Positions 28,901 through 37,782 of a DNA stretch of 64,000 nucleotides are shown here, piece by piece (within the stretch, counting starts at the first letter, position 1; the number at the start of each line of letters is the position of its first letter). The notes below the pieces were generated by a model. The model was given only the letters and a program-made list of their open reading frames with translations. It did no database searches and was not told where the DNA came from. A program made the position numbers and the translations under genes. This DNA is from Actinoplanes subtropicus. Lineage in GTDB: Bacteria; Actinomycetota; Actinomycetes; Mycobacteriales; Micromonosporaceae. The stretch is taken from contig NZ_JOJL01000043.1 of assembly GCF_000721705.1 (NCBI RefSeq), positions 43,550 through 107,549 of the forward strand, given 5' to 3'.

Positions 28901-30361
28901 CTACGTGAGGCGTTGCAGCGCCAGCCCGTCCACCGGTGCCGCCTCGACGATCCGGTTGCGGCCGCTGTTCTTCGCCTCGTAGAGGGCCTTGTCGGCCCGG
29001 TCGGTGAGGGCGTCGGAGGTCTCGCCGCCGTTCCACACCGCGATGCCGGCCGAGAACGTCTGCCCCAGCGGAGTCGCGAGCCGCATCCGGTCGACGATCT
29101 CGCGGGCCTGCGCGGCGGTCGCGCCGGGCAGCAGCACCACGAACTCCTCGCCGCCGTACCGGGCGAGGTGATCGGCGGTCCGGAGCTGGTCCTGCCAGGC
29201 GGCCGCCGCCTCCTTCAGCAGCCGGTCACCGGCCGGATGCCCGTACGCGTCGTTGAAGTGCTTGAAGTGGTCGATGTCCAGGATCGCGACGACCAGCGGG
29301 TCGCCGGTGCGCCGGACCCGCTCGATCGTGCGCGGCAGCTCGGTGTTCCAGGCGCGCCGGTTCGGCAGCCCGGTCAGCTCGTCGGTGACGGCCAGCTCGC
29401 GGACCTTCTCGGTCTGCACGTCCAGCTGCTTGATCAGCTGGGCCATCCGGGTCACCACCAGCAGGAACAGGGCCACGCAGCCGAGCGCGATGGACAGCAC
29501 GTCGGTCACCCGGTGCCGGGCCGCCTGAAGGATCAGCAGCCCGGGCCCGACCAGCGAGGCCGCGGTGAGCGCGAGCAGCAGCGGCCGGCTGATCCGGCCG
29601 GAGCGCGGCTCGACCGCGCGGGTCAGCGAGCGCATGCCCGGGTGCGCCGCCGCCGCGCCGAAGAGCAGGTAGCCGGCCAGGAACGCCTCGGCGAGCAGCT
29701 TGTGCGCCGTCGGGCCGGGCGACCAGCCCATCTGGTTGACCACCGCCCAGGCGCCGTCGCCGGCCAGGAACGCCACCAGCGCCGCGCAGACCAGGCGGAA
29801 CGCGACGTTGCGGGCGCCGCCGCTGATCATCAGGCGTACGGTCATCGCCAGCAGCACGATGTCGCCGACCGGGTAGGCCACGCTGACGATGTGGCCGAGC
29901 AGGCCGATCGACGGGTCGGCCGCCGCCGGCTTGACCATGAAGACCCAGGCGAGCAGGCCCATGCCGGTGGTCAGCGTGGTCGCGTCGACCAGGCTGGACC
30001 AGTCCCGGTGCGCGGTGCGCCGCCGGATCAGCAGCACCAGGCCGATCGCCACCGCCGGGTAGAGCGACAGGTACGCGGCGTCCGCCCACGAGGGGAAGCC
30101 CGGCTCGGTGTCGAGGCGGGTCAGGACCCACTCGACGACGATGCCGCTCGCGTTGCCGAAGACGCCGAGCGCGAACAGCCACCAGGTCGCGGGCATCTCC
30201 GGGCGGCGCTGCCGGATGCCGGCCACGACCATCCCGGCCGCGAACCAGCCGCAGGCCACCTGCCAGATCACCTGGAGCGTGCCGCCGTCCGGCACGAGCA
30301 GGAAACCGGCCGACGCGATCGCCGCGACCACCAGATGGAAACGCATCAACCGGCTACCCAT
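28901..30361 (-). CDS. Membrane-bound diguanylate cyclase (GGDEF)
   Basis: 486 aa. Eight to ten membrane segments make up the first 300 residues as a sensory unit, followed by a short helical linker and a GGDEF domain: DELTGLPNRRAW, ILDIDHFKHFNDAYGHPAGD and the active-site RYGGEEF. The active site is intact (GGEEF), so it should make c-di-GMP from two GTP. A typical inhibitory RxxD site is not obvious before the active site. No EAL domain is attached. c-di-GMP controls development and motility in actinomycetes. It is monocistronic as far as I can see. Confidence 0.92.
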   Translation of the reverse strand: MGSRLMRFHLVVAAIASAGFLLVPDGGTLQVIWQVACGWFAAGMVVAGIRQRRPEMPATWWLFALGVFGNASGIVVEWVLTRLDTEPGFPSWADAAYLSLYPAVAIGLVLLIRRRTAHRDWSSLVDATTLTTGMGLLAWVFMVKPAAADPSIGLLGHIVSVAYPVGDIVLLAMTVRLMISGGARNVAFRLVCAALVAFLAGDGAWAVVNQMGWSPGPTAHKLLAEAFLAGYLLFGAAAAHPGMRSLTRAVEPRSGRISRPLLLALTAASLVGPGLLILQAARHRVTDVLSIALGCVALFLLVVTRMAQLIKQLDVQTEKVRELAVTDELTGLPNRRAWNTELPRTIERVRRTGDPLVVAILDIDHFKHFNDAYGHPAGDRLLKEAAAAWQDQLRTADHLARYGGEEFVVLLPGATAAQAREIVDRMRLATPLGQTFSAGIAVWNGGETSDALTDRADKALYEAKNSGRNRIVEAAPVDGLALQRLT

Positions 30362-30424
30362 GGCCCTATGGCAACCCGTCCGGGTTGCGCGACGGTTGCT
30401 CCGCCGGATCAGCTCAGGTGCGGA

Positions 30425-31201
30425 TCAGCTCAGGTGCAGTGCGACCGCCCGGGTCGCCCGCACGGCGCCGAGCCGTACGGCGCGCTCGGCCGTCCACCGG
30501 TCGGCGCGCAGCCGGGTGGTCGGCATCGAGATCGCGACCGCCCCGACGAACCGGCCGGCCGCGTCGGTCACCGGCGCCGCCATGCAGCTGAGCCCGGCCT
30601 GGAACTCGTCCACCTCGACCGCGAGCCCCGTGGCGTGCACCTGGCGCAGCTGGCGGGAGAGCACCGCCCGGTCGGTCACCGTGGCCGCGGTGACCGCCGG
30701 GGTGCCGGTGTGGTCGAGCAGCGCCTCCCGGTCCACCGGCCCGAGGGTGGCCAGCATCAGCTTGCCGAACGCGGTCGCGTGCGGGGCCTGGTGGAAGCCG
30801 ATGCCGATCGGCCGGATCCGGGGATGCTCCGGGCACTCGGCGACGTGCGCGACGATCATCTCGGCGTCCCGCAGCGCCGCGTAGTAGGCCGCCGCGTGCG
30901 CCTGCTGGTGCACCACCTCGGCGACCCGCTGCACCTCGCGCGGCACGGCGATCTGCCGGTACAGGCCGCGGGCCAGGTCGTCGACGCGGTGGCCGAGCGC
31001 GTACGCCCGCTCTTCGGGAAGATGGACCAGGTAGCCACCCGTGACCAGGGTGGTGAGCAGGTGGTAAGTGGTAGGGAGGGTCAGGCCGAGCGACCGGGCG
31101 ACGTCGCGCGCCGCCACCGGGCCGGAGGAAGCCGCGATGTGGTCGAGCACCCGCATCGCCCGTTCCACCGACTGGAGGTGACCAGCGCCCTTGCCGCTCA
31201 T
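30425..31201 (-). CDS. IclR-family transcriptional regulator
   Basis: 258 aa from ATG 31201. The N-terminal winged helix reads SVERAMRVLDHIAASSGPVAARDVARSLGL, then TTYHLLTTLVTGGYLV. The C-terminal effector domain contains ATAFGKLMLATL, GLAVEVDEFQAGLSCMAAPV and GAVAISMPTTRL. IclR proteins usually control catabolic genes next to them. It is divergent from the ABM monooxygenase gene (70 bp) and near the amidohydrolase/alcohol dehydrogenase pair, which are likely targets. The stop is followed by a 15-bp direct duplication (GGATCAGCTCAGGTG) at 30410-30439. Confidence 0.9.
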   Translation of the reverse strand: MSGKGAGHLQSVERAMRVLDHIAASSGPVAARDVARSLGLTLPTTYHLLTTLVTGGYLVHLPEERAYALGHRVDDLARGLYRQIAVPREVQRVAEVVHQQAHAAAYYAALRDAEMIVAHVAECPEHPRIRPIGIGFHQAPHATAFGKLMLATLGPVDREALLDHTGTPAVTAATVTDRAVLSRQLRQVHATGLAVEVDEFQAGLSCMAAPVTDAAGRFVGAVAISMPTTRLRADRWTAERAVRLGAVRATRAVALHLS

Positions 31202-31271
31202 GCACCCAGCGTCCGTCCACGCCGCCGGGGAGGGAACCCCGATGGCTGATCGCGCGAAAGGCGAACCAACG

Positions 31272-31595
31272 ATGATCTTCATTACCGCCAAGTTCCTGAT
31301 CAAGCCGGAGCACGCCGAGCGCTGGCCGGAGATCGCCGGCCCGTTCACCCGGGCCACCCGCGGCGAGGCCGGCTGCCTGTGGTTCGACTGGTCACGCAGC
31401 CTGGACAACCCCCAGGAGTACGTGCTGGTGGAGGCGTTCCGGGACGGCGACGCGGGGGCGGCGCACGTCGGCTCGGCCCACTTCAAGCAGGCCCAGCAGG
31501 ACCTTCCGCAGTACCTGGTCGCCACCCCGAAGATCATCAGCCAGGCCGTCGACCAGGACGACTGGTCCGAGCTGGGCGAGCTGGCGGTCAAGTAG
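31272..31595 (+). CDS. Antibiotic biosynthesis monooxygenase (ABM) domain protein
   Basis: 107 aa. A single ferredoxin-like ABM domain: MIFITAKFLIKPEHAERWPEI, then TRGEAGCLWFDWSRS and EYVLVEAFRDGDAGAAHVGSAHFKQ. Related proteins are cofactor-free monooxygenases of quinol-like substrates, or dimeric detoxification proteins such as YgiN. ATG 31272 has AAAGG about 11 nt upstream; an upstream in-frame ATG at 31242 is the alternative. It is divergent from the IclR gene and convergent with the glycosyltransferase gene, with no gap between stops. Confidence 0.85.
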   Translation: MIFITAKFLIKPEHAERWPEIAGPFTRATRGEAGCLWFDWSRSLDNPQEYVLVEAFRDGDAGAAHVGSAHFKQAQQDLPQYLVATPKIISQAVDQDDWSELGELAVK

Positions 31596-33068
31596 TCAGT
31601 CGTAGTGCTGGGCTCGGGTCCACAGGGCGGCCCACGATGCGCGCGGCCCGCGGCAGACCCGGATCGGGACGCCCTGCTCCTCGTTGTCCACCCCGACCCG
31701 GTTGTCCAGCTCACCCATCGTGACGCAGCTCGCGAAGGCGGTGGCGAGGGCGGCCGGGTCGATGCCCACCACGACCACGACGGTCGTGGATTCCGGCGGC
31801 GGGCCGTAGTTGTACAGCTCGTTGTGTCCGCTGTAGACATTCGCGACGCCGTACCGGTCCAGCGCGCCGGCCTCGCCGTAGTTCGCCGTCAGCACCACGG
31901 CGTGGGCGCGGTCGGCGGCGGGCAGGCCGGCCACCACCCCGGCCACCTCGCGCGCGTAGACCGGCCAGCCGACCTGGTCGCCCACCACGGAGCTGACCGC
32001 GGGCACCGCGGTGGAGCCCAGCGAGCTCAGCGGGATCAGCGGCAGCGCCACCACCAGCGTCGTGGCCGCCGACAGCACCACCGCGGCGATCGGCCAGACC
32101 CAGCGGGCGCGGCGGCGGCCGGCCCAGCGCGCGACGACGACCGAACCGGCCGCGTACAAGAAGATCAACAATCCGACCGGATAGTACGGCTGGCCACCGC
32201 TCACCAGCGTCAGCAGGCACGCCACCAGGTACGCCCAGGCCAGTGCCCGCACCGGCCGCCAGCCCTCGTCGCGCAGGACCCGGACGAGCCCGATGATCCA
32301 GATGGCCGCACTGGGCAGGCCCAGGAGCGCGAGTTGCAGCGGGACGAAGGTGACCCGGTCGTCGTGGCCCTTGTTGCGGGCGATCGCGCGGGCCATCTCC
32401 AGCTGCGGCCAGCCGTGGGTGATCTGGTACACGATGTTCGGCAATGCCAGCACCAGGGCGATCGCCGCACCCGCCCACAGCCACGGCTCGCGGAGCTCGC
32501 GCCGGGGCCCGCCGATCAGCAGCCCGGCCGCCAGCCCCACCAGCAGCAAGGCGACAAGCTGCTTGTTGTACGACCCGAGCCCGGCCGTGATGCCGACGGC
32601 CAGCCACCAGCGGGGCCGGCCGCGCAGCAGCGCCCGGCAAGCGAACAGGATGGCCAGCAGCCAGAACACCACGTCGACGGTCGCCGTCGCCAGGGTGTGC
32701 CCGAGCAGGACCGCGCCGGTCACGGCGAGACCGGCGGTGGCCAGCACCTGAGCCCCCCGGCCGCCGCCGAGCTCGCGGACGATGAGCGCGACGACGACCA
32801 GAGTGGCCGCGGCGCAGAGGATGGCCGGCAGCCGGAACGCCGTCAGGCTGTCCCCGAACAGCGTGGTGGCGGCCCGGCCCAGGAGCGGCGTCAGGGGCGG
32901 CTCGTCCACATAGCCCCAGGACAGGTGCCGCCCGATGACCCGGAAATACAGCTCGTCGCGGTGGTAGCCGTACTGCCCGGCGGTGGCGGCGAGGAGCGCC
33001 ACGCAGAGCCCGGTGACGGCGGCGACGGGCACGGCCGCGAACCGCGGTAGCTGGCCACTATCGCTCAC
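31596..33068 (-). CDS. GT39/ArnT-like membrane glycosyltransferase
   Basis: 490 aa, GTG start. A cytosolic N-terminus leads to helix 1, then the first periplasmic loop HRDELYFRVIGRHLSWGYVDEPPLTPLL, with the DE and DEPP acidic motifs characteristic of the dolichyl-phosphate mannosyltransferase superfamily (PMT/ArnT). About 11-12 helices follow, and a soluble C-terminal domain (from about 375) contains VVLTANYGEAGALDRYG. It probably transfers a sugar from a polyprenyl phosphate to an outer-face acceptor. Acceptor and donor are unknown. Its start overlaps the end of the amidohydrolase gene by 11 bp. Confidence 0.85.
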   Translation of the reverse strand: MSDSGQLPRFAAVPVAAVTGLCVALLAATAGQYGYHRDELYFRVIGRHLSWGYVDEPPLTPLLGRAATTLFGDSLTAFRLPAILCAAATLVVVALIVRELGGGRGAQVLATAGLAVTGAVLLGHTLATATVDVVFWLLAILFACRALLRGRPRWWLAVGITAGLGSYNKQLVALLLVGLAAGLLIGGPRRELREPWLWAGAAIALVLALPNIVYQITHGWPQLEMARAIARNKGHDDRVTFVPLQLALLGLPSAAIWIIGLVRVLRDEGWRPVRALAWAYLVACLLTLVSGGQPYYPVGLLIFLYAAGSVVVARWAGRRRARWVWPIAAVVLSAATTLVVALPLIPLSSLGSTAVPAVSSVVGDQVGWPVYAREVAGVVAGLPAADRAHAVVLTANYGEAGALDRYGVANVYSGHNELYNYGPPPESTTVVVVVGIDPAALATAFASCVTMGELDNRVGVDNEEQGVPIRVCRGPRASWAALWTRAQHYD

Positions 33069-34074
33069 ACAGCTCAGTGTCCACCATGGATCCCGATCTC
33101 GTCAGCCCGGGAACCTCGATGTCGTAGAGGCGGGCCGCGTTGAGCCCCAGAATCTTCTTCTTGATCGTGGGAGTCAACACGCCGTACTCGCCCTGCATGT
33201 CTTCTGGAATTTGGCAGTCGACGAACTTCTCCACCAGCCATTTCGGCTGCCAGATGGCGTAGTCGCTGCCGAACAGCAGGCGGTTCTCGTCGAGCCAGTA
33301 GAGCAGCTCGCCGATGATCCGCGCAAAGTATCGCGGCCGGGTGTGCAGGAACGGCATCGCCACTGCCAGCCCGCCGTACACGTTCGGCTCCTGGGTGGCG
33401 ATCCAGCAGAAGTCCTCCAGCCGGGGCAGCCCGACGTGCTCGACGATGAACCGCAACCCCGGGAACGCCGTCGCGGCGTCGTCCACATCGGCGACATCGA
33501 ACGCGTCCCGGTTCATCGGGTAGACCGTCGGGCCCTTGTGCACGTGGATGTTGCGGATCCCGAGCGCCTCGCACTTCTCCAGATACCGGTACGCCCACGG
33601 ATCGCTCAGTTTCCAGCCCTTGCTGTCGCCCTTCCACTCGGCGGTGTACAGCATGACCCCCTGGAGCCGCCAGCGCTCGTGCAGCCGCTCCAGCGCTTCC
33701 AGCCCGGCCTCGCCGTCGCGCGGGTCGAAACGCCCGTTGACGATGAACCGGCCCGGGTGCCGCTCGGCGAGTTCGCCGTTCTGCTCGGTCGTGTTGAAGC
33801 CGTTCACGAACCAGTCGGTCAGGTACGTCGACTGCAGGATCGCGACGTCGTCGTACCCGGTCTCGAACAGGTCGTGGATCATGCGCTCCTCGGGGTACCG
33901 CTCGAACTCCTCCAGCGTCCACCGGTATTCGGCCGGCGAGAGACTCGCGTGGTAGTCGTGGAAGCACTTGATGAAGCCCTCGCCGTACCGGTTGATCTGG
34001 TTGGCCGGGCTGCCGTCCCAGAAGTGCGTGTGCCCGTCCACCACGAAGTAGCTCTCCCCGTCCTTGCGGTACAT
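33058..34074 (-). CDS. Amidohydrolase-2 family protein, propane-monooxygenase-operon type
   Basis: 338 aa. A TIM-barrel metal-dependent hydrolase: VDGHTHFWDG gives the HxH metal site, IHVHKGPT a further histidine, IVEHVGLPRL another, and LLFGSDYAIW the catalytic Asp. The N-terminus and these segments closely resemble, from memory, the amidohydrolase encoded within soluble di-iron propane monooxygenase operons (prm/mim) of Rhodococcus, Gordonia and mycobacteria. Its start overlaps the stop of the alcohol dehydrogenase gene by one base, so they are coupled. The oxygenase subunits are absent here. The substrate is unknown. Confidence 0.85.
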   Translation of the reverse strand: MYRKDGESYFVVDGHTHFWDGSPANQINRYGEGFIKCFHDYHASLSPAEYRWTLEEFERYPEERMIHDLFETGYDDVAILQSTYLTDWFVNGFNTTEQNGELAERHPGRFIVNGRFDPRDGEAGLEALERLHERWRLQGVMLYTAEWKGDSKGWKLSDPWAYRYLEKCEALGIRNIHVHKGPTVYPMNRDAFDVADVDDAATAFPGLRFIVEHVGLPRLEDFCWIATQEPNVYGGLAVAMPFLHTRPRYFARIIGELLYWLDENRLLFGSDYAIWQPKWLVEKFVDCQIPEDMQGEYGVLTPTIKKKILGLNAARLYDIEVPGLTRSGSMVDTELCER

Positions 34075-35072
34075 CAGGGCACCAGGATCCCGCGCCCCTG
34101 CAGCCGGCCGGCCTCGAGATCGTCCATCGCCTCGTTCACCGCGGTCAGCGGGTAGGTCCGGGTGTGCAGGGTGACCTTGCCCTGGGCGGCGAGCGTCATC
34201 AGCTCGTCGAGGTCGTTGTACGAGCCGACCAGGTTGCCGATGATGTTGCGCTCGGTCGAGATCAGGTCGATCGTCGGGACGTTCACCGCGCCGCCGTACC
34301 CGATCACGAAGTAGCTGCCGGCCCGGCGGGTCATCGCCAGGCCCTCCTTCTCGGCGCCCTGCTCGCCGACGAAGTCGAGCACCACGTGCGCGCTGTCCAC
34401 CAGGTCGGCCGTACGGTCGGTGACCTCGTGCGCGCCCAGCGACCGGGCGAGCTCGCGGGCGGCCGGATTGGGGTCGACCACGACGACCCGGGCGGCGGTC
34501 ATCGCGAGCAAGCACTGGACGCCGATGTGGCCGAGCCCACCGGCCCCGATCACGACGCAGGTGGTCCCCGGGTACAGCAGCGGCACCGCCTTGCGGACCG
34601 CGTGGTAGGCGGTGAGCCCGGCGTCGGCGAGCGCCGCGACGGCGGCCGGTTCCAGGCCGTCGGCCAGCTTGACCACCGATCGGGCGCTGGTCAGCAGGTA
34701 CTCGGCCATCCCGCCCTCGGAGTCGATGCCCGGGAAACGGGAGTTCTCGCAATGCACGTCGTCGCCCGAGCGGCAGGGACGGCACAGGCCGCAGGTCACC
34801 AGCGGGTGCAGGATCACCGCGTCGCCGGCGGCGACGTTGGTGACCGCGCTGCCCACCTCGCGCACCCAGCCGGCGTTCTCGTGCCCGATCGTGTAGGGGA
34901 GCTGCACGCCGGACTTGTCGGCCCACTGCCCCTCGACGATGTGCAGGTCGGTGCGGCACAGCCCGGCCGCGCCGACCTGGACCAGCACGTCGAGCGGCCC
35001 GGTCACGCGCGGCTCGGGCACCTCGTCGACGGACGGTCGTTTTCCGTAGGAGTGGACCCGGACAGCCTTCAT
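34074..35072 (-). CDS. Zinc-dependent NAD(P) alcohol dehydrogenase
   Basis: 332 aa medium-chain dehydrogenase. Catalytic zinc ligands lie in GLCRTDLH and GHENAGWV. The structural zinc cysteines are in CGLCRPCRSGDDVHC. The Rossmann motif is VIGAGGLGHIGVQ. AAGGAGG precedes the ATG. It resembles the alcohol dehydrogenase of propane-oxidation operons, and it is coupled to the amidohydrolase typical of those operons. It probably oxidises a short secondary or primary alcohol to the carbonyl. An MMPL transporter gene ends 54 bp upstream on the same strand. Control by the nearby IclR protein is plausible. Confidence 0.92.
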   Translation of the reverse strand: MKAVRVHSYGKRPSVDEVPEPRVTGPLDVLVQVGAAGLCRTDLHIVEGQWADKSGVQLPYTIGHENAGWVREVGSAVTNVAAGDAVILHPLVTCGLCRPCRSGDDVHCENSRFPGIDSEGGMAEYLLTSARSVVKLADGLEPAAVAALADAGLTAYHAVRKAVPLLYPGTTCVVIGAGGLGHIGVQCLLAMTAARVVVVDPNPAARELARSLGAHEVTDRTADLVDSAHVVLDFVGEQGAEKEGLAMTRRAGSYFVIGYGGAVNVPTIDLISTERNIIGNLVGSYNDLDELMTLAAQGKVTLHTRTYPLTAVNEAMDDLEAGRLQGRGILVP

Positions 35073-35125
35073 CAGCCTTGCCTCCTTGCGGGGTCGGTGT
35101 CTCCCGACCCTGCAAGGAGCGGCGG

Positions 35126-37255
35126 TCAGTGCGTTAGCTCCGGTTCAGATGCTGACAACGCCTCCCGCGTGCCGGCCGCGTCGTCGCCGGGCCCGTCGGG
35201 CACCCGGGTGAGTCTGCCCGGCCACCAGATGCGCCGGCCGATGTCCAGGTTGAGCGCGGTGACCAGCACCGACCGGACGATCAGCGTGTCGAGCAGGACC
35301 CCGAACGCGACCGCGAACCCGATCTCGGCGAACGCGACCAGCGGCAGGCTGGCGAGCGCCGCGAACGTGCCGGCGAGGACGATGCCGGCCGAGGTGATCA
35401 CGCCGCCGGTGGCGGCCAGGCCGATCAGCGCGCCCCGCCGGGTGCCGTGCGTCCGCGCCTCCTCCCGGACCCGGGTCATCAGGAAGATGTTGTAGTCGAT
35501 GCCCAGGGCGACCAGGAAGACGAAGACGAACAGCGGGAACGACGTGTCCTCGCCGGCGAAGTGGAAGACGTGCCGGAAGACCAGCGCGCTCACGCCGAGC
35601 GCCGCGGCGAACGACAGCACCACCGTGCCGATCAGGATCAGCGGCGCCAGGATCGCCCGCAGCAGCAGGCCGAGGATCACCAGCACGACCAGCAGGACGA
35701 GCGGGATGATCAGCTTGTTGTCGTGCCGGTTGGCGGCGTTGATGTCGACCACCATCGCGGTCGCGCCGCCCACCTTGGCGTTCGCGCCCGGCACCGCGTG
35801 CACGGCCTCGCGCACCCGGTCGACGGTCGCCTGGGCGGCCTTGCTGTCCGGCGCGCTGGCCAGCGTGCCCTCCAGCCGCACCAGGTCGTTCTTCCTCTCC
35901 GCGGCGGCGACCGCGCTGATCCCCGGCACCGCGGCGAGAGCCTGGCGCACCTGGTCGGCCTGCGGCCAATTGGCGATGACGGTGACCGGCTGGCCCTGGC
36001 CGGCGGCGAAGTGCCGGGCGAGGGCCTCCTCGCCGAAGACCGAGGGCTGCTTGGTGGTGAAGCTGTCGGCCGTGGACAGCCCGTTCGCGTTCAGCTGGAA
36101 CAGGCCCAGGGCCAGCGCGCCGAGCGCGAGGGCGGTGCCGATCCACACCGTACGCGGGCGGCGGGCGATGCCGCCGCCGAGCCGGGCCCAGAAGCCGGTC
36201 GCGGTCGGCTCGGCCGTGCCGTACCTCGGACGGGCCGGCCAGAACAGCCACCGGCCGCAGATGACCAGCAGCGCCGGCAGCAGCGTGATCATGGCGAGCA
36301 GGCCGACCACGATGCCGAGCGCGGCGACCGGGCCGAGGCCGGAGGTCGAGTTGAGGTCGGCGAGCGTGAGGATCGACATGCCGATCGCGACGGTGGCGGC
36401 GCTCGCGATGATCGCCGGCCCGGCCCGGTGCAGGGCCAGCATCATCGCCTCGTGCCGGTCGTCGTGCTTGCGCAGCTCCTCGCGGTACCGGGCGACCAGC
36501 AGCAGCGCGTAGTCGGTGCCGGCGCCGAAGACCAGCACCGTGAGGATGCCGGCGCTCTGCGCGTTCACCACCAGGCCGGCATGCTTGGCCAGCAGGTAGA
36601 TGACCGACTGCGCGGTGGTCAGCGCCGCGCCCGCCGTGAGGATCGGGAACAGCCAGAGGACCGGGCTGCGGTACGTGACCAGCAGGATCACCGCCACCAC
36701 GATCAGCGTCGTGTACAGCAGCGTGCCGTCGATGCCCTTGAACGCCGAGGCGGAGTCGGCCGCGTTGCCGGCCGGGCCGGTCAGGTACACCGACATGCCG
36801 TCCGAGCCGTTGGTCGCGACCGTCTTGAGCGAGCCGACGGTGGCGGCGATCTTCTGCCAGCCGGCCTCGTCGACCTTGATCGGCACGATGGTCTGCAGGG
36901 CCTGCCCGTCCCGCGCCGGGATCGGCCGGCTCACCTGGCCGGTCACGCCGGCGACGCCCGCGAACGCCGTCGCGTCGGCGTTCGCCTTCGTCCGGTCGGC
37001 GTCGGTGATGCCGCCGGCACGCTCGTAGACGATCACGGCCGGGGCGATGTCGCTCGCCGCGAACTGTTTCTGCAGGTCGGCGACCTGGGTCGCCTCGGCG
37101 CCGCTGGGCAGCCAGGCCGAGTTGTCGTTCTTCTCCACCCCGCTCAGCTTGCCCGCCAGCGGGCCGGCGACGACCAGCACCACCACCCACGCGGCCAGCA
37201 CGATCCACTTCGACCAGCGGCCGCAGACCAGCCTCGCCATCCCACCCGTTGTCAT
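35126..37255 (-). CDS. MMPL-family RND transporter
   Basis: 709 aa. Two repeats, each with one helix, a large extracytoplasmic domain and five helices. The first membrane block contains VFGAGTDYALLLVARYREELR, and the second LVALGIDYNIFLMTRVREEAR; both carry the DY pair of the proton relay in MmpL3-type proteins. GGGGGAG precedes ATG 37255. The length is typical of Streptomyces MMPL proteins. Substrates are probably lipids, pigments or drugs, and no partner gene identifies one. It may be in one unit with the alcohol dehydrogenase downstream, though 53 bp separate them. Confidence 0.92.
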   Translation of the reverse strand: MTTGGMARLVCGRWSKWIVLAAWVVVLVVAGPLAGKLSGVEKNDNSAWLPSGAEATQVADLQKQFAASDIAPAVIVYERAGGITDADRTKANADATAFAGVAGVTGQVSRPIPARDGQALQTIVPIKVDEAGWQKIAATVGSLKTVATNGSDGMSVYLTGPAGNAADSASAFKGIDGTLLYTTLIVVAVILLVTYRSPVLWLFPILTAGAALTTAQSVIYLLAKHAGLVVNAQSAGILTVLVFGAGTDYALLLVARYREELRKHDDRHEAMMLALHRAGPAIIASAATVAIGMSILTLADLNSTSGLGPVAALGIVVGLLAMITLLPALLVICGRWLFWPARPRYGTAEPTATGFWARLGGGIARRPRTVWIGTALALGALALGLFQLNANGLSTADSFTTKQPSVFGEEALARHFAAGQGQPVTVIANWPQADQVRQALAAVPGISAVAAAERKNDLVRLEGTLASAPDSKAAQATVDRVREAVHAVPGANAKVGGATAMVVDINAANRHDNKLIIPLVLLVVLVILGLLLRAILAPLILIGTVVLSFAAALGVSALVFRHVFHFAGEDTSFPLFVFVFLVALGIDYNIFLMTRVREEARTHGTRRGALIGLAATGGVITSAGIVLAGTFAALASLPLVAFAEIGFAVAFGVLLDTLIVRSVLVTALNLDIGRRIWWPGRLTRVPDGPGDDAAGTREALSASEPELTH

Positions 37256-37394
37256 AGCCGTCTCCCCCTCGGCGGAAGGCTATGCCGGGCGCCGTGGGCA
37301 CCCCAACCCTTAATCGGCCAAGCTCAGGGTTGTCTCAGGGACGGGTGTCCGGATCGGACAGCGCCCGGGTCGCGGTACCGGCATAATCGAACGG

Positions 37395-37658
37395 GTGACG
37401 AATTGGGAGTACGCGCGTCTGGAGTACCGTGCCGCCGGCACGCTCGGCACCGATCGATTCATGGACTGGACGGCCACCTTCCATCACCCGGGCGGCGTGC
37501 TGCGCTGGGGCACCGACGAGCGCTTCGACGACCTGCGCCACCTCAACCGGGCGGGCGCGGCCGGCTGGCAGGCGTATGCGCGGGCCGCGATTCACGTGAA
37601 GGACGAGCCACACCGGCTGAGCAGCGTCACGTACGCGATGCGGCGCCCAGTCCCGTAG
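37395..37658 (+). CDS. Hypothetical protein, 87 aa
   Basis: Starts MTNWEYARLEYRAAGTLGTDRFMDW and contains HHPGGVLRWGTDERFDDLRHLNRAGAAGW, the pattern of small proteins with a strand-rich fold often annotated as hypothetical in Micromonosporaceae. CATAAT lies 7 nt before the GTG, indicating leaderless expression. The stop codon (TAG) is inside the first copy of the 60-bp repeat, so the end of the protein may have been reshaped by the repeat. Function unknown. Confidence 0.7.
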   Translation: MTNWEYARLEYRAAGTLGTDRFMDWTATFHHPGGVLRWGTDERFDDLRHLNRAGAAGWQAYARAAIHVKDEPHRLSSVTYAMRRPVP

Positions 37659-37780
37659 GGACCCGGGTTCTCCGCGCCGTCCGTAGGACCAGGCGCCGGT
37701 AGCAACCCAGTCCCGTAGGGACCCGGGTTCTCCGCGCCGTCCGTAGGACCAGGCGCCGGTAGCAACCCAGTACCGTAGGC
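37646..37780. repeat. 60-bp direct repeat (two copies plus partial), palindromic
   Basis: Two identical 60-bp units lie at 37646-37705 and 37706-37765, and a third diverges after about 13 bases at the smpB promoter (CCCAGTACCGTAGG). Each unit holds two hairpin-forming parts: GTCCC-GTA-GGGAC, and GCGCC...GGCGC around CCGTAGG. The reverse complement of about 33 bp of it recurs without change inside the AraC-type gene at 47956. It behaves like a dispersed REP-type element. Confidence 0.85.
37771..37776 (+). promoter_or_regulatory. -10 box (TACCGT) for leaderless smpB
   Basis: TACCGT lies 6 nt before the smpB GTG. The flanking bases match the start of the 60-bp repeat, whose copies carry TCCCGT here, so the repeats appear to copy sequence from this promoter with the key A lost. 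Confidence 0.45.
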
Positions 37781-37782
37781 GG

